DNA of 44,593 bases. Origin: Candidatus Aquabacterium excrementipullorum (GTDB lineage: Bacteria; Pseudomonadota; Gammaproteobacteria; Burkholderiales; Burkholderiaceae_C). Under the pieces are notes generated by a model, which was given only the letters and a program-made list of their open reading frames with translations, searched no databases and had not been told where the DNA came from. The stretch covers positions 1 through 44,593 of the forward strand of contig DXIO01000007.1 in the NCBI GenBank assembly GCA_019112875.1, written 5' to 3'. The position numbers and the translations under genes are program-made. The stretch's first letter is position 1. Every line of letters starts with the position of its first letter. Positions 24,836 through 33,047 of this stretch are shown here, piece by piece.

Positions 24836-26902
24836 ATGCTCCAGTCCGCACGCACCCCCCTGGGCACCCCGGGCGCCTACGCGCTGCCCGAGGTGATCAC
24901 GCCATCGCTGAACCCTCAGCGCATGGACGTGTGCGCCTTCGTGGGCGTGGCGCCGCGCGGCCCCGCGCATGTGCCTGTGGTGGACCAGAGCTGGCCCCTG
25001 CGCTGGGACATGGTCGACGAGGCTTCGGGGCGGCCATTGCGCCGCAGCGTGGCCGTGCCGGTGCGCAGCTTCGATGACTACGTGCATGTGTTCGGTGGCT
25101 TCGAGGGGCCGGGGGCGCTGCCGCACGCGGTGGCCAGCTTTTTCGAGCAGGGTGGGCGCCAGGCCTGGGTGGTGCGCATCGTGCATGCACGCGGGGCCGC
25201 GTTCGGTGATGGCTGCGCCACGGGCACTTTGCAGGCCGCCTTCAGCCTGCCCCTGGGCTTCACCGCGCGCAACGAAGGCAGCTGGGGGCGGGGCCTGCGG
25301 TTGTCGTCCGGCTTCACGGCCACGGCGCTGAACTTCGACGCGTCGATGGCGCCGGACCTCAAGCTGGTGCTGCCCTTCAACACCGCCGTGCAGCCCGGCG
25401 CCTTGCTGCGGCTGACGGATGCAGCGGGCAAGGCCACGCTCAGCCATGTCGATGCCTTGCAGGCCGAGCGCGACGCGCTGAACCCGGCCACGCGATGGAC
25501 GGCATCGCTGGCCGTGTCACCCGCTGTTGTGCCCGTGCGTGTGGACCTGGTCGAGGCCTGGCTGGAGATCCGCGAGGAGGGCGGCGATGGCGCCGGCCGC
25601 ACCGAGCGCTTCGAGCACCTGGCTTTGTCGCCCGAGCACCCGCAGGCCATGTCCACCATGCTGTGCGAGCGCTCCACGCTGGTGTGGCCGCACAAGGACT
25701 GGGCCGGCCTGCGCCTGACACCCGCCGATGTGCGCGTGGAGTTGCTGCACGGCACCGGCGGCCCCTTCAGCGGCGGCGACGATGCCTATGAAGACATCGA
25801 ACCTGCCGATTTCTTCGACACCATCTGGACACCCGCCGACGACGTGCCCGGCGATGGCATCACCGCCCTGGCGCCGGTCGATGCTGTGGCCGTGGTCGGC
25901 ACGGCCAGCATCACGCAGCTGGTGGTGCCCGATCTGTACGTGCCTGCGCAATGGGCTGATCCGGCGCCCGTGCCGCCGCAGGTGCTGGGTTCGGCCGGCG
26001 CCGAGTTCGCGCCTTGTGTCGACACGGTCACCACGCCCGCCGTGCAGGCCGTGCAGGCCGTGCCGCCCAGCGCGCTCACCGGCCTGATCCTCGATCCCCG
26101 CCTGCCCGGCGAGCTGGACACCATCATCCGCCTGCAGCGCGATGTGGTCGCCTTCTGCGAAGCCATCCAGGCCCAGATCGCTTTGCTGGACGTGCCGCCG
26201 GGCCTGTCGCAAGGCCGCATCGAGCAATGGCGCGCGCGCTTGGACAGTTCGTGGGCGGCGGCCTACCACCCCTGGCTGGTGCCCGCACGCCGGCAGGACC
26301 AGCCCCTGTACGGCCAGGATTCGGCCACCGTGCGCGTACGCCCGCTGCCGCCCAGCGCCGTGGCCGCCGGCATCATCGCGCGGCGCGAGCTCGACAAGGG
26401 CATCCAGTACGGGCCGGCCAACGAGGTCGCCAGCCAGGTCATCCATGTGGCCGAAAGCCAGCCCGAGGGCCGCGCCGATGCGCTGCACCCCTTGGGCATC
26501 AACTGCTTCGTGCGGGGGCCGATGGGCATCGAACTGGTGGCCGCGCGCACCTTGTCCACCGAACGCGACTGGCGCCAGCTCAGCGTGCGCCGGCTGATCC
26601 TGATGCTGCGCCGCACCCTGCTGGTCGAGATGCAGTGGGCCGTGTTCGAACCCAACGGCCCACGCCTGTGGAGCGATCTGCGCCACGCCATCGAGAGCCT
26701 GCTGCGCGGCCTGTTCCAGGTGGGTGCCTTCGCGGGGCGCACCGAGGCCGAGTCCTTCTTCGTGCGCGTGCTGACCGAGCCCTGGCGGCTGGACCGTGGC
26801 GAGCTGCTGGTCGAGATCGGCGTGGCCCCGGCCGAGCCGCTGGAGTTCATCCTCGTGCGCCTGCGCCGCGAGGGCGACGGCACCCTCAACCTGGAAAGCT
26901 GA
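24836..26902 (+). CDS. Contractile tail sheath protein 2
   Basis: A 688-aa second sheath-family protein. The N-terminus has GTPGAYALPEV in place of the usual PGVYVEE motif, followed by FDDYVHVFGGFEG and FFEQGGRQAWVVRI. The C-terminal domain aligns motif by motif with sheath 1: YHPWLV, GPANEVAS, HPLGINCF, LSVRRLILMLRR, WAVFEPNGPRLW and EFILVRL. Its middle region is different from sheath 1 and unusually long. In Afp/PVC several sheath paralogues coexist, with minor ones placed near the baseplate or cap; the same is likely here. Spacing to tube 2 is 9 bases. Confidence 0.92.
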   Translation: MLQSARTPLGTPGAYALPEVITPSLNPQRMDVCAFVGVAPRGPAHVPVVDQSWPLRWDMVDEASGRPLRRSVAVPVRSFDDYVHVFGGFEGPGALPHAVASFFEQGGRQAWVVRIVHARGAAFGDGCATGTLQAAFSLPLGFTARNEGSWGRGLRLSSGFTATALNFDASMAPDLKLVLPFNTAVQPGALLRLTDAAGKATLSHVDALQAERDALNPATRWTASLAVSPAVVPVRVDLVEAWLEIREEGGDGAGRTERFEHLALSPEHPQAMSTMLCERSTLVWPHKDWAGLRLTPADVRVELLHGTGGPFSGGDDAYEDIEPADFFDTIWTPADDVPGDGITALAPVDAVAVVGTASITQLVVPDLYVPAQWADPAPVPPQVLGSAGAEFAPCVDTVTTPAVQAVQAVPPSALTGLILDPRLPGELDTIIRLQRDVVAFCEAIQAQIALLDVPPGLSQGRIEQWRARLDSSWAAAYHPWLVPARRQDQPLYGQDSATVRVRPLPPSAVAAGIIARRELDKGIQYGPANEVASQVIHVAESQPEGRADALHPLGINCFVRGPMGIELVAARTLSTERDWRQLSVRRLILMLRRTLLVEMQWAVFEPNGPRLWSDLRHAIESLLRGLFQVGAFAGRTEAESFFVRVLTEPWRLDRGELLVEIGVAPAEPLEFILVRLRREGDGTLNLES

Positions 26903-26911
26903 CCGCACGCC

Positions 26912-27475
26912 ATGGCCGACAACGCCCTGCTCACCGCCTTCCGCTTCGAAGTGCGCCTGCTGCAATCGCCGCGGGTAGAGGCGGGCAAGCAGGTCATGCC
27001 CGGTGGCAAGGGGGCCGAGCAGCAGGGCTACACGCCTCCCACGGGCGGCAAGCTGCTGGCCGAAGGCGCGTTTCAGGATTGCTCGGGCCTGGAGATCGAA
27101 ATGGACGTGCAGGAGTACCTGGAAGGTGGCCGTAACAATGGCGTGGTGCGCCGCGTGGGCCGCGCCAAGTTCCAGCCCCTGGTGCTCAAGCGCGGCTTGT
27201 TCCATGCGCGCGAGGCTGGCGCCACGGTCGATCCGGCCCTGTGGCATTGGATGCAGCGCATCATCAATGGCGAGCGGCCCGTGCCCCGCTACGACGGCGT
27301 GATTCAGGTCATGAGCCCCGATGGCACCGTGCGCGCCACCTGGATGTTCGATCGCGGGCTGCCGTCCAAGATCAAAGGGCCTGAGCTCAATGCCCGCAGC
27401 GGCGAGGTCGCCATCGAAGAGTTGACCATCGCGCACGAAGGGCTGCGCCTGCTGCCGATGGAGGCACCCAAGTGA
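26912..27475 (+). CDS. CIS inner tube protein 2 (gp19 family, Afp5-type)
   Basis: A 187-aa second tube-family protein. The family regions are FRFEVRLLQS, then FQDCSGLEIEMDV, FQPLVLKRGLFH, LWHWMQRIINGE and the closing GEVAIEELTIAHEGL. An insertion rich in Gly/Lys/Gln (about residues 28-50) separates the first strand from the rest and is absent in tube 1. In Afp/PVC the Afp5-type minor tube protein forms the layer joining the main tube to the hub. The stop overlaps the start of the LysM gene (GTGA). Confidence 0.9.
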   Translation: MADNALLTAFRFEVRLLQSPRVEAGKQVMPGGKGAEQQGYTPPTGGKLLAEGAFQDCSGLEIEMDVQEYLEGGRNNGVVRRVGRAKFQPLVLKRGLFHAREAGATVDPALWHWMQRIINGERPVPRYDGVIQVMSPDGTVRATWMFDRGLPSKIKGPELNARSGEVAIEELTIAHEGLRLLPMEAPK

Positions 27476-28755
27476 CCGCGCTCGCCAAGGCCCGCCTGGC
27501 CGAGATCACGTCCACCGACAACCCGACCGAGGTCAAGGACTCGTCGGTGCCGGTGCAGTTCAACCCCACCTCGCTGCGCGTGCAGATCGCCAACAAGACG
27601 GCGGGTGGCCAGCAGGCCGGTGCCCAGGCGCGCCAGCGGCCAGGCACGGGCGAGATGCAGGTCAGCTTCGACCTGGTCTTCGACACGGCCGACGAGGCGG
27701 GCGAAGGCGGCAAGGCCGTCGATGTGCTCAAGAAGACGGCCGATGTGGAGCGCTTCGTGCGGCCCAAGAGCAGCAAGCCTGGCGAGGAAGCGCCGCCGCG
27801 CGTGCTGTTCGAGTGGGGCAGCTTCCTGGTGCAGGGCACCATGGAAAGCGCCAACCTGGACCTGGATTTTTTCGACGCGGGCGGCACGCCGCTGCGCGCC
27901 AAGGTGGCCGTGACCATCAAGGGGCAAGACCCGCGCTGGACCTACCAGCCACAGCCCGTGCCCTCCAGCGCGAACCAGCCCAGCAACCCGTCTGGCGCGC
28001 AAACCGGCCTGCCGGCTGGCACGCCGGGCACGCAAGGCAGCGCCAAAGCGCCTGACAAAGTGGTGCAGGCCATGCCCGGTGAAAGCCTGCAGCAACTGGC
28101 CGCGCGCCATGGGCTGGACCCCTCGGCTTGGCGTGCGCTGGCCGATGGCCTGGGGAACCCCTTGAAGCTGGGCCTGGGCCAGGAGGTGGCCTTGCCGCCG
28201 GGGTTGGGGCAGGGCGCCGCCACTGGCAGGCAATCGCAAGGGCAGGATCCGGCCCGCAGCAATGCGCAGTTGCCGCTGGTGGGGGCGGGCAGTGTGCCGG
28301 CTTCGGCCGGGCCGTCGGCCCGCGCGATGAACGGTGTGAGCGATTCTGCTTCGAGCAATGCCGCGGGCCGCACGGCGCCTGGCGATGCACTGCGGCGCGG
28401 CCAGGCCGTGGCCAGCCAGGGCGGCCTGGGTCCGGCCATTGGCCAGGTCAAGGCGCAAGTCCACCAGCAGGGCGCACGCCTCAGCCTGGGCGCTTTCGGG
28501 CTGGGCGGCCAGCCCACGGCCGACACCGACGACCGCCCCTGGGGCATGGGCGTGCCGCTGCGCCCGCGCATCGGCGGTGCGGTGGATGCCGGCCCTGTGG
28601 TGCCCGTGGCCACGCGCATGGCGCTGGGCAGTGCCGTGCCGCGCAATGCCACCACGTCAACCAGCACCGCCAGCGCAGGCCGCAGCACCCGAAGCACCAC
28701 GCCCGTGTCCCGCGGCTGCGGCTGCAAGGGCCGCCGATCCCGCAACGGCCGCTAG
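27472..28755 (+). CDS. CIS LysM-type baseplate-tube adaptor (Afp7/gp53-like)
   Basis: A 427-aa protein. The N-terminal domain (about 1-160) has VPVQFNPTSLRVQIANKT and the pattern MQVSFDLVFDT ... VLFEWGSFLVQGTMES, typical of Afp7-like CIS proteins, which link the tube base to the baseplate. A LysM-like module follows near 195-245 (VVQAMPGESLQQLAARHG, then WRALADGLGNP, VALPPG). The last 170 residues are low-complexity Ala/Gly/Pro/Ser-rich and end in a basic tail with a CGC motif. The start is GTG 27472, overlapping the tube 2 stop. The long disordered tail is much larger than in Afp7. Confidence 0.85.
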   Translation: MTALAKARLAEITSTDNPTEVKDSSVPVQFNPTSLRVQIANKTAGGQQAGAQARQRPGTGEMQVSFDLVFDTADEAGEGGKAVDVLKKTADVERFVRPKSSKPGEEAPPRVLFEWGSFLVQGTMESANLDLDFFDAGGTPLRAKVAVTIKGQDPRWTYQPQPVPSSANQPSNPSGAQTGLPAGTPGTQGSAKAPDKVVQAMPGESLQQLAARHGLDPSAWRALADGLGNPLKLGLGQEVALPPGLGQGAATGRQSQGQDPARSNAQLPLVGAGSVPASAGPSARAMNGVSDSASSNAAGRTAPGDALRRGQAVASQGGLGPAIGQVKAQVHQQGARLSLGAFGLGGQPTADTDDRPWGMGVPLRPRIGGAVDAGPVVPVATRMALGSAVPRNATTSTSTASAGRSTRSTTPVSRGCGCKGRRSRNGR

Positions 28756-28784
28756 GCGCATCACCACGACCACGGAGCCCACCC

Positions 28785-28964
28785 ATGCCCATGCACATCG
28801 ACGAAATCCATGCCGACGTCAACGTCCAGTCCCGCGGCCAGGCCGAGGAGCCCTCGTCCGGCGGCGAGGCGCCATCGACCAGCGAGCAGGAGCGCTGGCA
28901 GCAGGTCGAGCGCCGCGCGCGTGCGCTGGCCGAGCGCACTTCCGCGTGGGGCTTCGACGACTGA
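28785..28964 (+). CDS. Small CIS protein, DUF5908-like (Afp6-type)
   Basis: A 59-aa protein beginning MPMHIDEIHADVNVQ, the pattern of the DUF5908 family (Afp6/Pvc6), followed by a Ser/Gly/Glu-rich linker and a C-terminal helix. Genes of this family sit next to the LysM gene in many eCIS loci; the role is unknown. Start ATG 28785 is preceded by CGGAGC; ATG 28791 is an alternative. It fills the gap between the LysM and hub genes. Confidence 0.78.
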   Translation: MPMHIDEIHADVNVQSRGQAEEPSSGGEAPSTSEQERWQQVERRARALAERTSAWGFDD

Positions 28965-29016
28965 ACCCGAGCAGTGCCATCGACCCACTCCCATCACCTG
29001 ATCACCGAGCCCCGAC

Positions 29017-30111
29017 ATGCCCGCCGCCCAGCCACCGCTGCAATCGTCCACCCTGCCCGCGTTCACCGTGGGCGGGCAGTTGCAGAGCGCCATGGCGCGT
29101 GACGTGACCCTGGTGCGCATCGAGGAGGACATCGATGGCCTGAGCCGCCTGGAGGCGCGCTTCATCGCCATCGGACCGACCGACAGCGGTGAGAGCCAAG
29201 GCATCAACTGGCTCGATGGCCGGGTGCTCGATTTCGGCAAGGCGCTGCGCGTGGGCATGGGGCCCAGCACCGCGCCTGTCGATCTGTTCGACGGCAAGGT
29301 CAGCGCGCTGGAACTGTCGATGGACGCCGGCCGCGCACCCGAGGTGAGTTGCCTGGCTGAAGACGGCCTGATGGACCTGCGCATGACGCGCCGCTTCAAG
29401 ACGTACGAGCAGGTGAGCGATGCCGACCTGCTGCAGCAGATCGCCGCGCAGCACGGCCTGAGCGCGCAAGCCGACGTGGACGGCCCCACCTACGCCATGG
29501 TGCAGCAGTGGAACCAGAGCGATCTGGCCTTCCTGCGTGAACGCTCGCGCCGCCTGGGCGCCGACGTGTGGGTGGCGCAGGGCGCCTTGCACATGGCCGC
29601 GCGCGACCGCCGCCAGGGCCCGCGCCTCACGCTGATCCAGGGCAACACGCTGGTGCAGGTGACCTTGTCGGCCGACCTGGCGCACCAGCGCAGTGAGGTC
29701 AAGGTGGGCGGCTACGACGACGACAACGCCGACCCGATCGACGAAGAGGCCACGGATTCGATCGTGGCCGCCGAGGCGCAGGGAAACACGCATGGCATCG
29801 ATGTGCTGGAGCGGGCCTTCGGCGCGCGCCCCAGCCACCGCGTGCGCGACGTGCCACTCAAGGGTGAAGAGGCGCGCGCTCTGGCCAAGGCGGCCTTGCT
29901 CACGCGCGCCCGCCGCTTCGTGCGCGCCGTGGGCATCGCCGATGGCAACACCGAGCTGCGCGTGGGCACGGTGCTCAAGCTCGAACGCGTCACGCCCCTG
30001 TTCGAGGGCGATGGCTACTACGTGACGCGCGTGCGCCACCAGTTCGACCTGAGCAACGGCTACCGCACGCACTTCGAGGCCGAGCGGGCCTGGATCGGGC
30101 AGGGGGACTGA
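29017..30111 (+). CDS. CIS baseplate hub protein (phage gpD / Afp8 N-terminal type)
   Basis: A 364-aa protein of the late control gene D / VgrG-gp27-like hub family, which forms the trimeric hub under the tube. It has early strands AFTVGGQLQSAM and LSRLEARFIAIG and the family segment FKTYEQVSDADLLQQIAAQHGL (given as FKTYEQVSDADLLQQ and IAAQHGL). WNQSDLAFLRERSRRLGADVW follows (WNQSDLAFLRERSRRL), then a C-terminal EGDGYYVTRVRHQFDLSNGY. In Afp8/Pvc8 the hub is fused to the spike; here the spike is encoded by the next gene, 4 bases downstream. Confidence 0.9.
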   Translation: MPAAQPPLQSSTLPAFTVGGQLQSAMARDVTLVRIEEDIDGLSRLEARFIAIGPTDSGESQGINWLDGRVLDFGKALRVGMGPSTAPVDLFDGKVSALELSMDAGRAPEVSCLAEDGLMDLRMTRRFKTYEQVSDADLLQQIAAQHGLSAQADVDGPTYAMVQQWNQSDLAFLRERSRRLGADVWVAQGALHMAARDRRQGPRLTLIQGNTLVQVTLSADLAHQRSEVKVGGYDDDNADPIDEEATDSIVAAEAQGNTHGIDVLERAFGARPSHRVRDVPLKGEEARALAKAALLTRARRFVRAVGIADGNTELRVGTVLKLERVTPLFEGDGYYVTRVRHQFDLSNGYRTHFEAERAWIGQGD

Positions 30112-30115
30112 TGCG

Positions 30116-30790
30116 ATGAGCCATTTCGACCCCCGCGCGATCAACGACGGCGCCGGCGCCCGCTGGTTCGGGCTGTACCCCGCCATCGTCACCGACATGG
30201 TCGACCCCGAAAGCAAGGGCCGCATCCAGGTGCGCTTCCCGAGCTTCGGCGAGGCGGGGCAGGGCGTGCGCGCCTGGGCCACGCTGCTCACGCCCTATGC
30301 CGACGACGACCAGGGCCTGGAGATCCTGCCCGAGATCGATGCGCAGGTGGTGGTGGGCTTCGAGGCGGGTGACCCGTCACGGCCCTACATCGTGGGCAGT
30401 TGCTGGAACGGCCGTGCGGCCTTGCCCGAAGCCGCACAAGGCGCCAACAACCTGCGCACGCTCAAGACCCGCTCGGGCAGCCTGCTGCAGTTCGATGACA
30501 CGGTGGGCGCCGCCAAGGTGACGGTGTCGATGGAGAGCGGCCACAAGCTGGTGATGGACGACGCCATGCAGGAGATCACGGTGCAGCACAGCAATGGCTG
30601 CAAGATCGTGATCAACGTGGCGGGGCAGGTGAGCATCACGGCCAACGCCACGGTGGAGGTGAATGCCTCGGCCGTGAACCTGCACGCGCCGATGGTGACC
30701 TGCGATGGCGTGCTGCAGTGCCAGACGCTGATCGCCAGCACGGGCGTGGTCTCGCCCAGCTACACGCCAGGGGCGGGCAACGTATGGTGA
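30116..30790 (+). CDS. CIS spike protein (gp5/gpV OB-fold plus beta-helix)
   Basis: A 224-aa phage baseplate spike. The N-terminal OB-fold (about 15-105) has FGLYPAIVTDMVDPESKGR then VRFPSFG, RAWATLLTPYAD and PEIDAQVVVGFEAGDPSRPYIVG in consecutive pieces, the same plan as gpV and the VgrG gp5 region. The C-terminal 110 residues are a repetitive, hydrophobic-alternating beta-helix (VTVSMESGHKLVMDD, IVINVAGQVSITANATVEV) that would form the needle. It ends GAGNVW with no PAAR-like extension. It is encoded separately from the hub, and its stop overlaps the next start by 7 bases. Confidence 0.9.
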   Translation: MSHFDPRAINDGAGARWFGLYPAIVTDMVDPESKGRIQVRFPSFGEAGQGVRAWATLLTPYADDDQGLEILPEIDAQVVVGFEAGDPSRPYIVGSCWNGRAALPEAAQGANNLRTLKTRSGSLLQFDDTVGAAKVTVSMESGHKLVMDDAMQEITVQHSNGCKIVINVAGQVSITANATVEVNASAVNLHAPMVTCDGVLQCQTLIASTGVVSPSYTPGAGNVW

Positions 30791-32622
30791 ACGTGGCACC
30801 CCAAGCCCAGGCTGTTGTGGCCGGCACCTCCGGCCCATGGCGCCTGGTCGGCCCGTGGTACCGCTGGGCGCGGCCCGGCCTGCCGGAGGATGGCCGCCTC
30901 TCGGCCCCGTCGATTCAGAAGTTCGCGGGCAACGATTTCATCACCGACTTCCTGGCGCGGCCCCAGCACTCGCTGAAATACGACCCGGTGGTCGATGTGG
31001 TGCAGACGCAGGACCTGGTCAAGGTGCCGGGCGCCACCCTGCGCAGCCTGCTGCTGGCGCTCAACGCCAAGGGACAGGTCGCCAAGCAGGGCGATGTGGC
31101 GGGCGGCCTGTGCCGACCGCGCGTGGCCCCGGGCAGCCTGCGCAAGCTCTACCAGCCGGCGCATGATCGCCACTACCTGGTCACCTGCGAGCTGCATTGC
31201 GATGCGCCGGGCTTTCCGCGCGTGAAGCGCGACCAGGTCTGCCAGGCCGGCTTCGTGGTGCGCCGCCGCCGCAGCGTGGTGCCGGCCAACATCACGCCGG
31301 CCGACATCGAGGCGCAGACCGCGCCGGTGCGCAAGCTTGAGGCCGACTTGATGGAACTGCGCACGCTCGATGCCGCCGTGAGCGATCCGCAATCGAGCGC
31401 CGAGCTCAAGCTCAACACGCAGGCGCGCCAGGCCACGCTGGCCACCCAGGCCGGCCAGCCCAACTGGGCCGCGCTGGTGCAGCACACGCTCAACGCACTG
31501 CTCGCCAAGCGCCAAGCCCTGCAGCAGTGGTACGAGCAACACCAGATCACCGTGGCGGTGGACGGCTGGTTCCCGGTGCTGGTGAACGGCAAGCCCAGCA
31601 CCACCTTCGGCCAGTGGAAGGAGCTCAGCGCCGCCGAGCAACAGCAGGACATCACCAGCGGCGAGCACACCTACCCGCTGTACCCGCTTGTGCCCGATCC
31701 GCGCGAGACCACGCACGACGCGGCCGGCCGCACGCTGTACTACGGCCTGGTGCCCACCGGCGGCCTGCAGCACGACACGCAGGCCCACGCGCGCTTCGAC
31801 GACCAGGCCACCTACGAGATCCGCTGCTTCGTGCGCCAGCACCACGCCTGCCCGGGCCGCGCCGGCAAGGCGCCCGATTGCCATGGCGCACTGGTGTGGA
31901 GCCGCCCGACCGAGCCCTTCCGCGTGGCCGCGCCCTTCGATGTGCTGGGCTCGGCCAACCGCCCCATCACCATCAAGATGCCGGACCTGCGCGAACTGGC
32001 CGCGCAGGCCGCGCTGCGCCCCAAGGGGCGGCTCTCGCCCGTGCGCTTCGTGCAGCCGCAGCACCTGTCGCCCAAGATCGACGATGGCAAGCCGGTCGAA
32101 AACGACGTGGGCGGCGAGGCCATCTGCAGCTTCTCGATCCCGCTGATCACGATCATCGCGCTGTTCGTGCTGAACCTGTTCCTGCCCATCGTGGTGTTCG
32201 TGTTCAACCTGTGGTTCCTGCTGGTGTTCCGTTTCTGCATTCCGCCGTCGGTGTCGGCGGCCGCGGGGCTGGATGCGGCGCTGGCCGTGACGCCGCCGGG
32301 CATCGACCTGGACGCGGAGTTCAGTGTGAAGGTCAACGGCGTGGACGTACTGGTCAAGCCGGGCGACCTGAAGGACGCGCTGACCAAGAACAACGGCGCG
32401 ATGGAGCTGCGCGTGCAGAAGGACACCGGCATGGACGAGGTGCCCGTGCTCGACGCGCTGGGCAACAACGCGCTCGGCGCCATCGACCAATCATTGCAGG
32501 ACGCGGCCGCGCGCCAGCCGGATGCCCAGGGCCAGCTGCCCGATGTGCCGCCCGTGGGCGAACCGCTGGTCTACGAAGAACCGGTCACGCCCGTGTGGAC
32601 GCTGAAGGGAGCCGTGGCATGA
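30784..32622 (+). CDS. Uncharacterised CIS protein with an internal hydrophobic (membrane?) segment
   Basis: A 612-aa protein that I do not recognise. Residues about 447-488 form a striking hydrophobic stretch (IPLITIIALFVLNLF then LPIVVFVFNLWFLLVF), long enough for two transmembrane helices or a re-entrant hairpin. No signal peptide is seen. The N-terminal part has strand-like segments and paired cysteines (CELHC, CFVRQHHAC). The middle has a helical stretch (about 175-250). The C-terminus is Gln/Pro-rich. The gene is locked in the operon: its ATG overlaps the spike stop and its own stop overlaps the gp25 start (ATGA). It could anchor the baseplate to a membrane, but that is inference. Confidence 0.75.
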   Translation: MVNVAPQAQAVVAGTSGPWRLVGPWYRWARPGLPEDGRLSAPSIQKFAGNDFITDFLARPQHSLKYDPVVDVVQTQDLVKVPGATLRSLLLALNAKGQVAKQGDVAGGLCRPRVAPGSLRKLYQPAHDRHYLVTCELHCDAPGFPRVKRDQVCQAGFVVRRRRSVVPANITPADIEAQTAPVRKLEADLMELRTLDAAVSDPQSSAELKLNTQARQATLATQAGQPNWAALVQHTLNALLAKRQALQQWYEQHQITVAVDGWFPVLVNGKPSTTFGQWKELSAAEQQQDITSGEHTYPLYPLVPDPRETTHDAAGRTLYYGLVPTGGLQHDTQAHARFDDQATYEIRCFVRQHHACPGRAGKAPDCHGALVWSRPTEPFRVAAPFDVLGSANRPITIKMPDLRELAAQAALRPKGRLSPVRFVQPQHLSPKIDDGKPVENDVGGEAICSFSIPLITIIALFVLNLFLPIVVFVFNLWFLLVFRFCIPPSVSAAAGLDAALAVTPPGIDLDAEFSVKVNGVDVLVKPGDLKDALTKNNGAMELRVQKDTGMDEVPVLDALGNNALGAIDQSLQDAAARQPDAQGQLPDVPPVGEPLVYEEPVTPVWTLKGAVA

Positions 32623-33032
32623 CCACACCGCTCGGCCAGCTCAACCGCTTCGACCGCCTGGGCCGTGGCCTGGGCCAGCCCATCGCACCCGACGCGCAGG
32701 GCCAACTGCCCGTGGTGGACGGCCCGGAGAAGGTGCGCCAATCCATCTTCACCATCCTGGACACCGAGCCCGGCGAGCGCGTGATGCGGCCGGATTTCGG
32801 CTGCGGCCTGCGCCGCTACCTGATGCAGCCCAACAGCCCGGCCACGCGTGCCGGCATCGCCCGCGACATCGGCAACGCCCTGTCGCGCTGGGAGAGCCGC
32901 ATCAAGGTGATCGACGTGGCCGTGAACACCACCGACGACCGCGCCACCGTGCTGATCGAGATCCGCTACGCGCACGTGCTCGACGGCCGTCAGGACATCC
33001 TCGTCTACCCCTTCTACCTGGAGCAGGCCTGA
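32619..33032 (+). CDS. CIS baseplate protein gp25-like (Afp9-type)
   Basis: A 137-aa member of the gp25/W family of baseplate wedge proteins, named for lysozyme-like similarity but structural in known CIS. Family segments are KVRQSIFTILDTEPGERVM and RPDFGCGLRRYLMQPN, then ALSRWESRIKVIDV and a closing strand pattern. The EPGERVMRPDFG core, which contacts sheath and wedge, is intact. The start overlaps the upstream stop (ATGA), and the gp6-like gene follows 15 bases later, the usual gp25-gp6 order. Confidence 0.93.
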   Translation: MTTPLGQLNRFDRLGRGLGQPIAPDAQGQLPVVDGPEKVRQSIFTILDTEPGERVMRPDFGCGLRRYLMQPNSPATRAGIARDIGNALSRWESRIKVIDVAVNTTDDRATVLIEIRYAHVLDGRQDILVYPFYLEQA

Positions 33033-33047
33033 CGGGCCGGGGCACAC

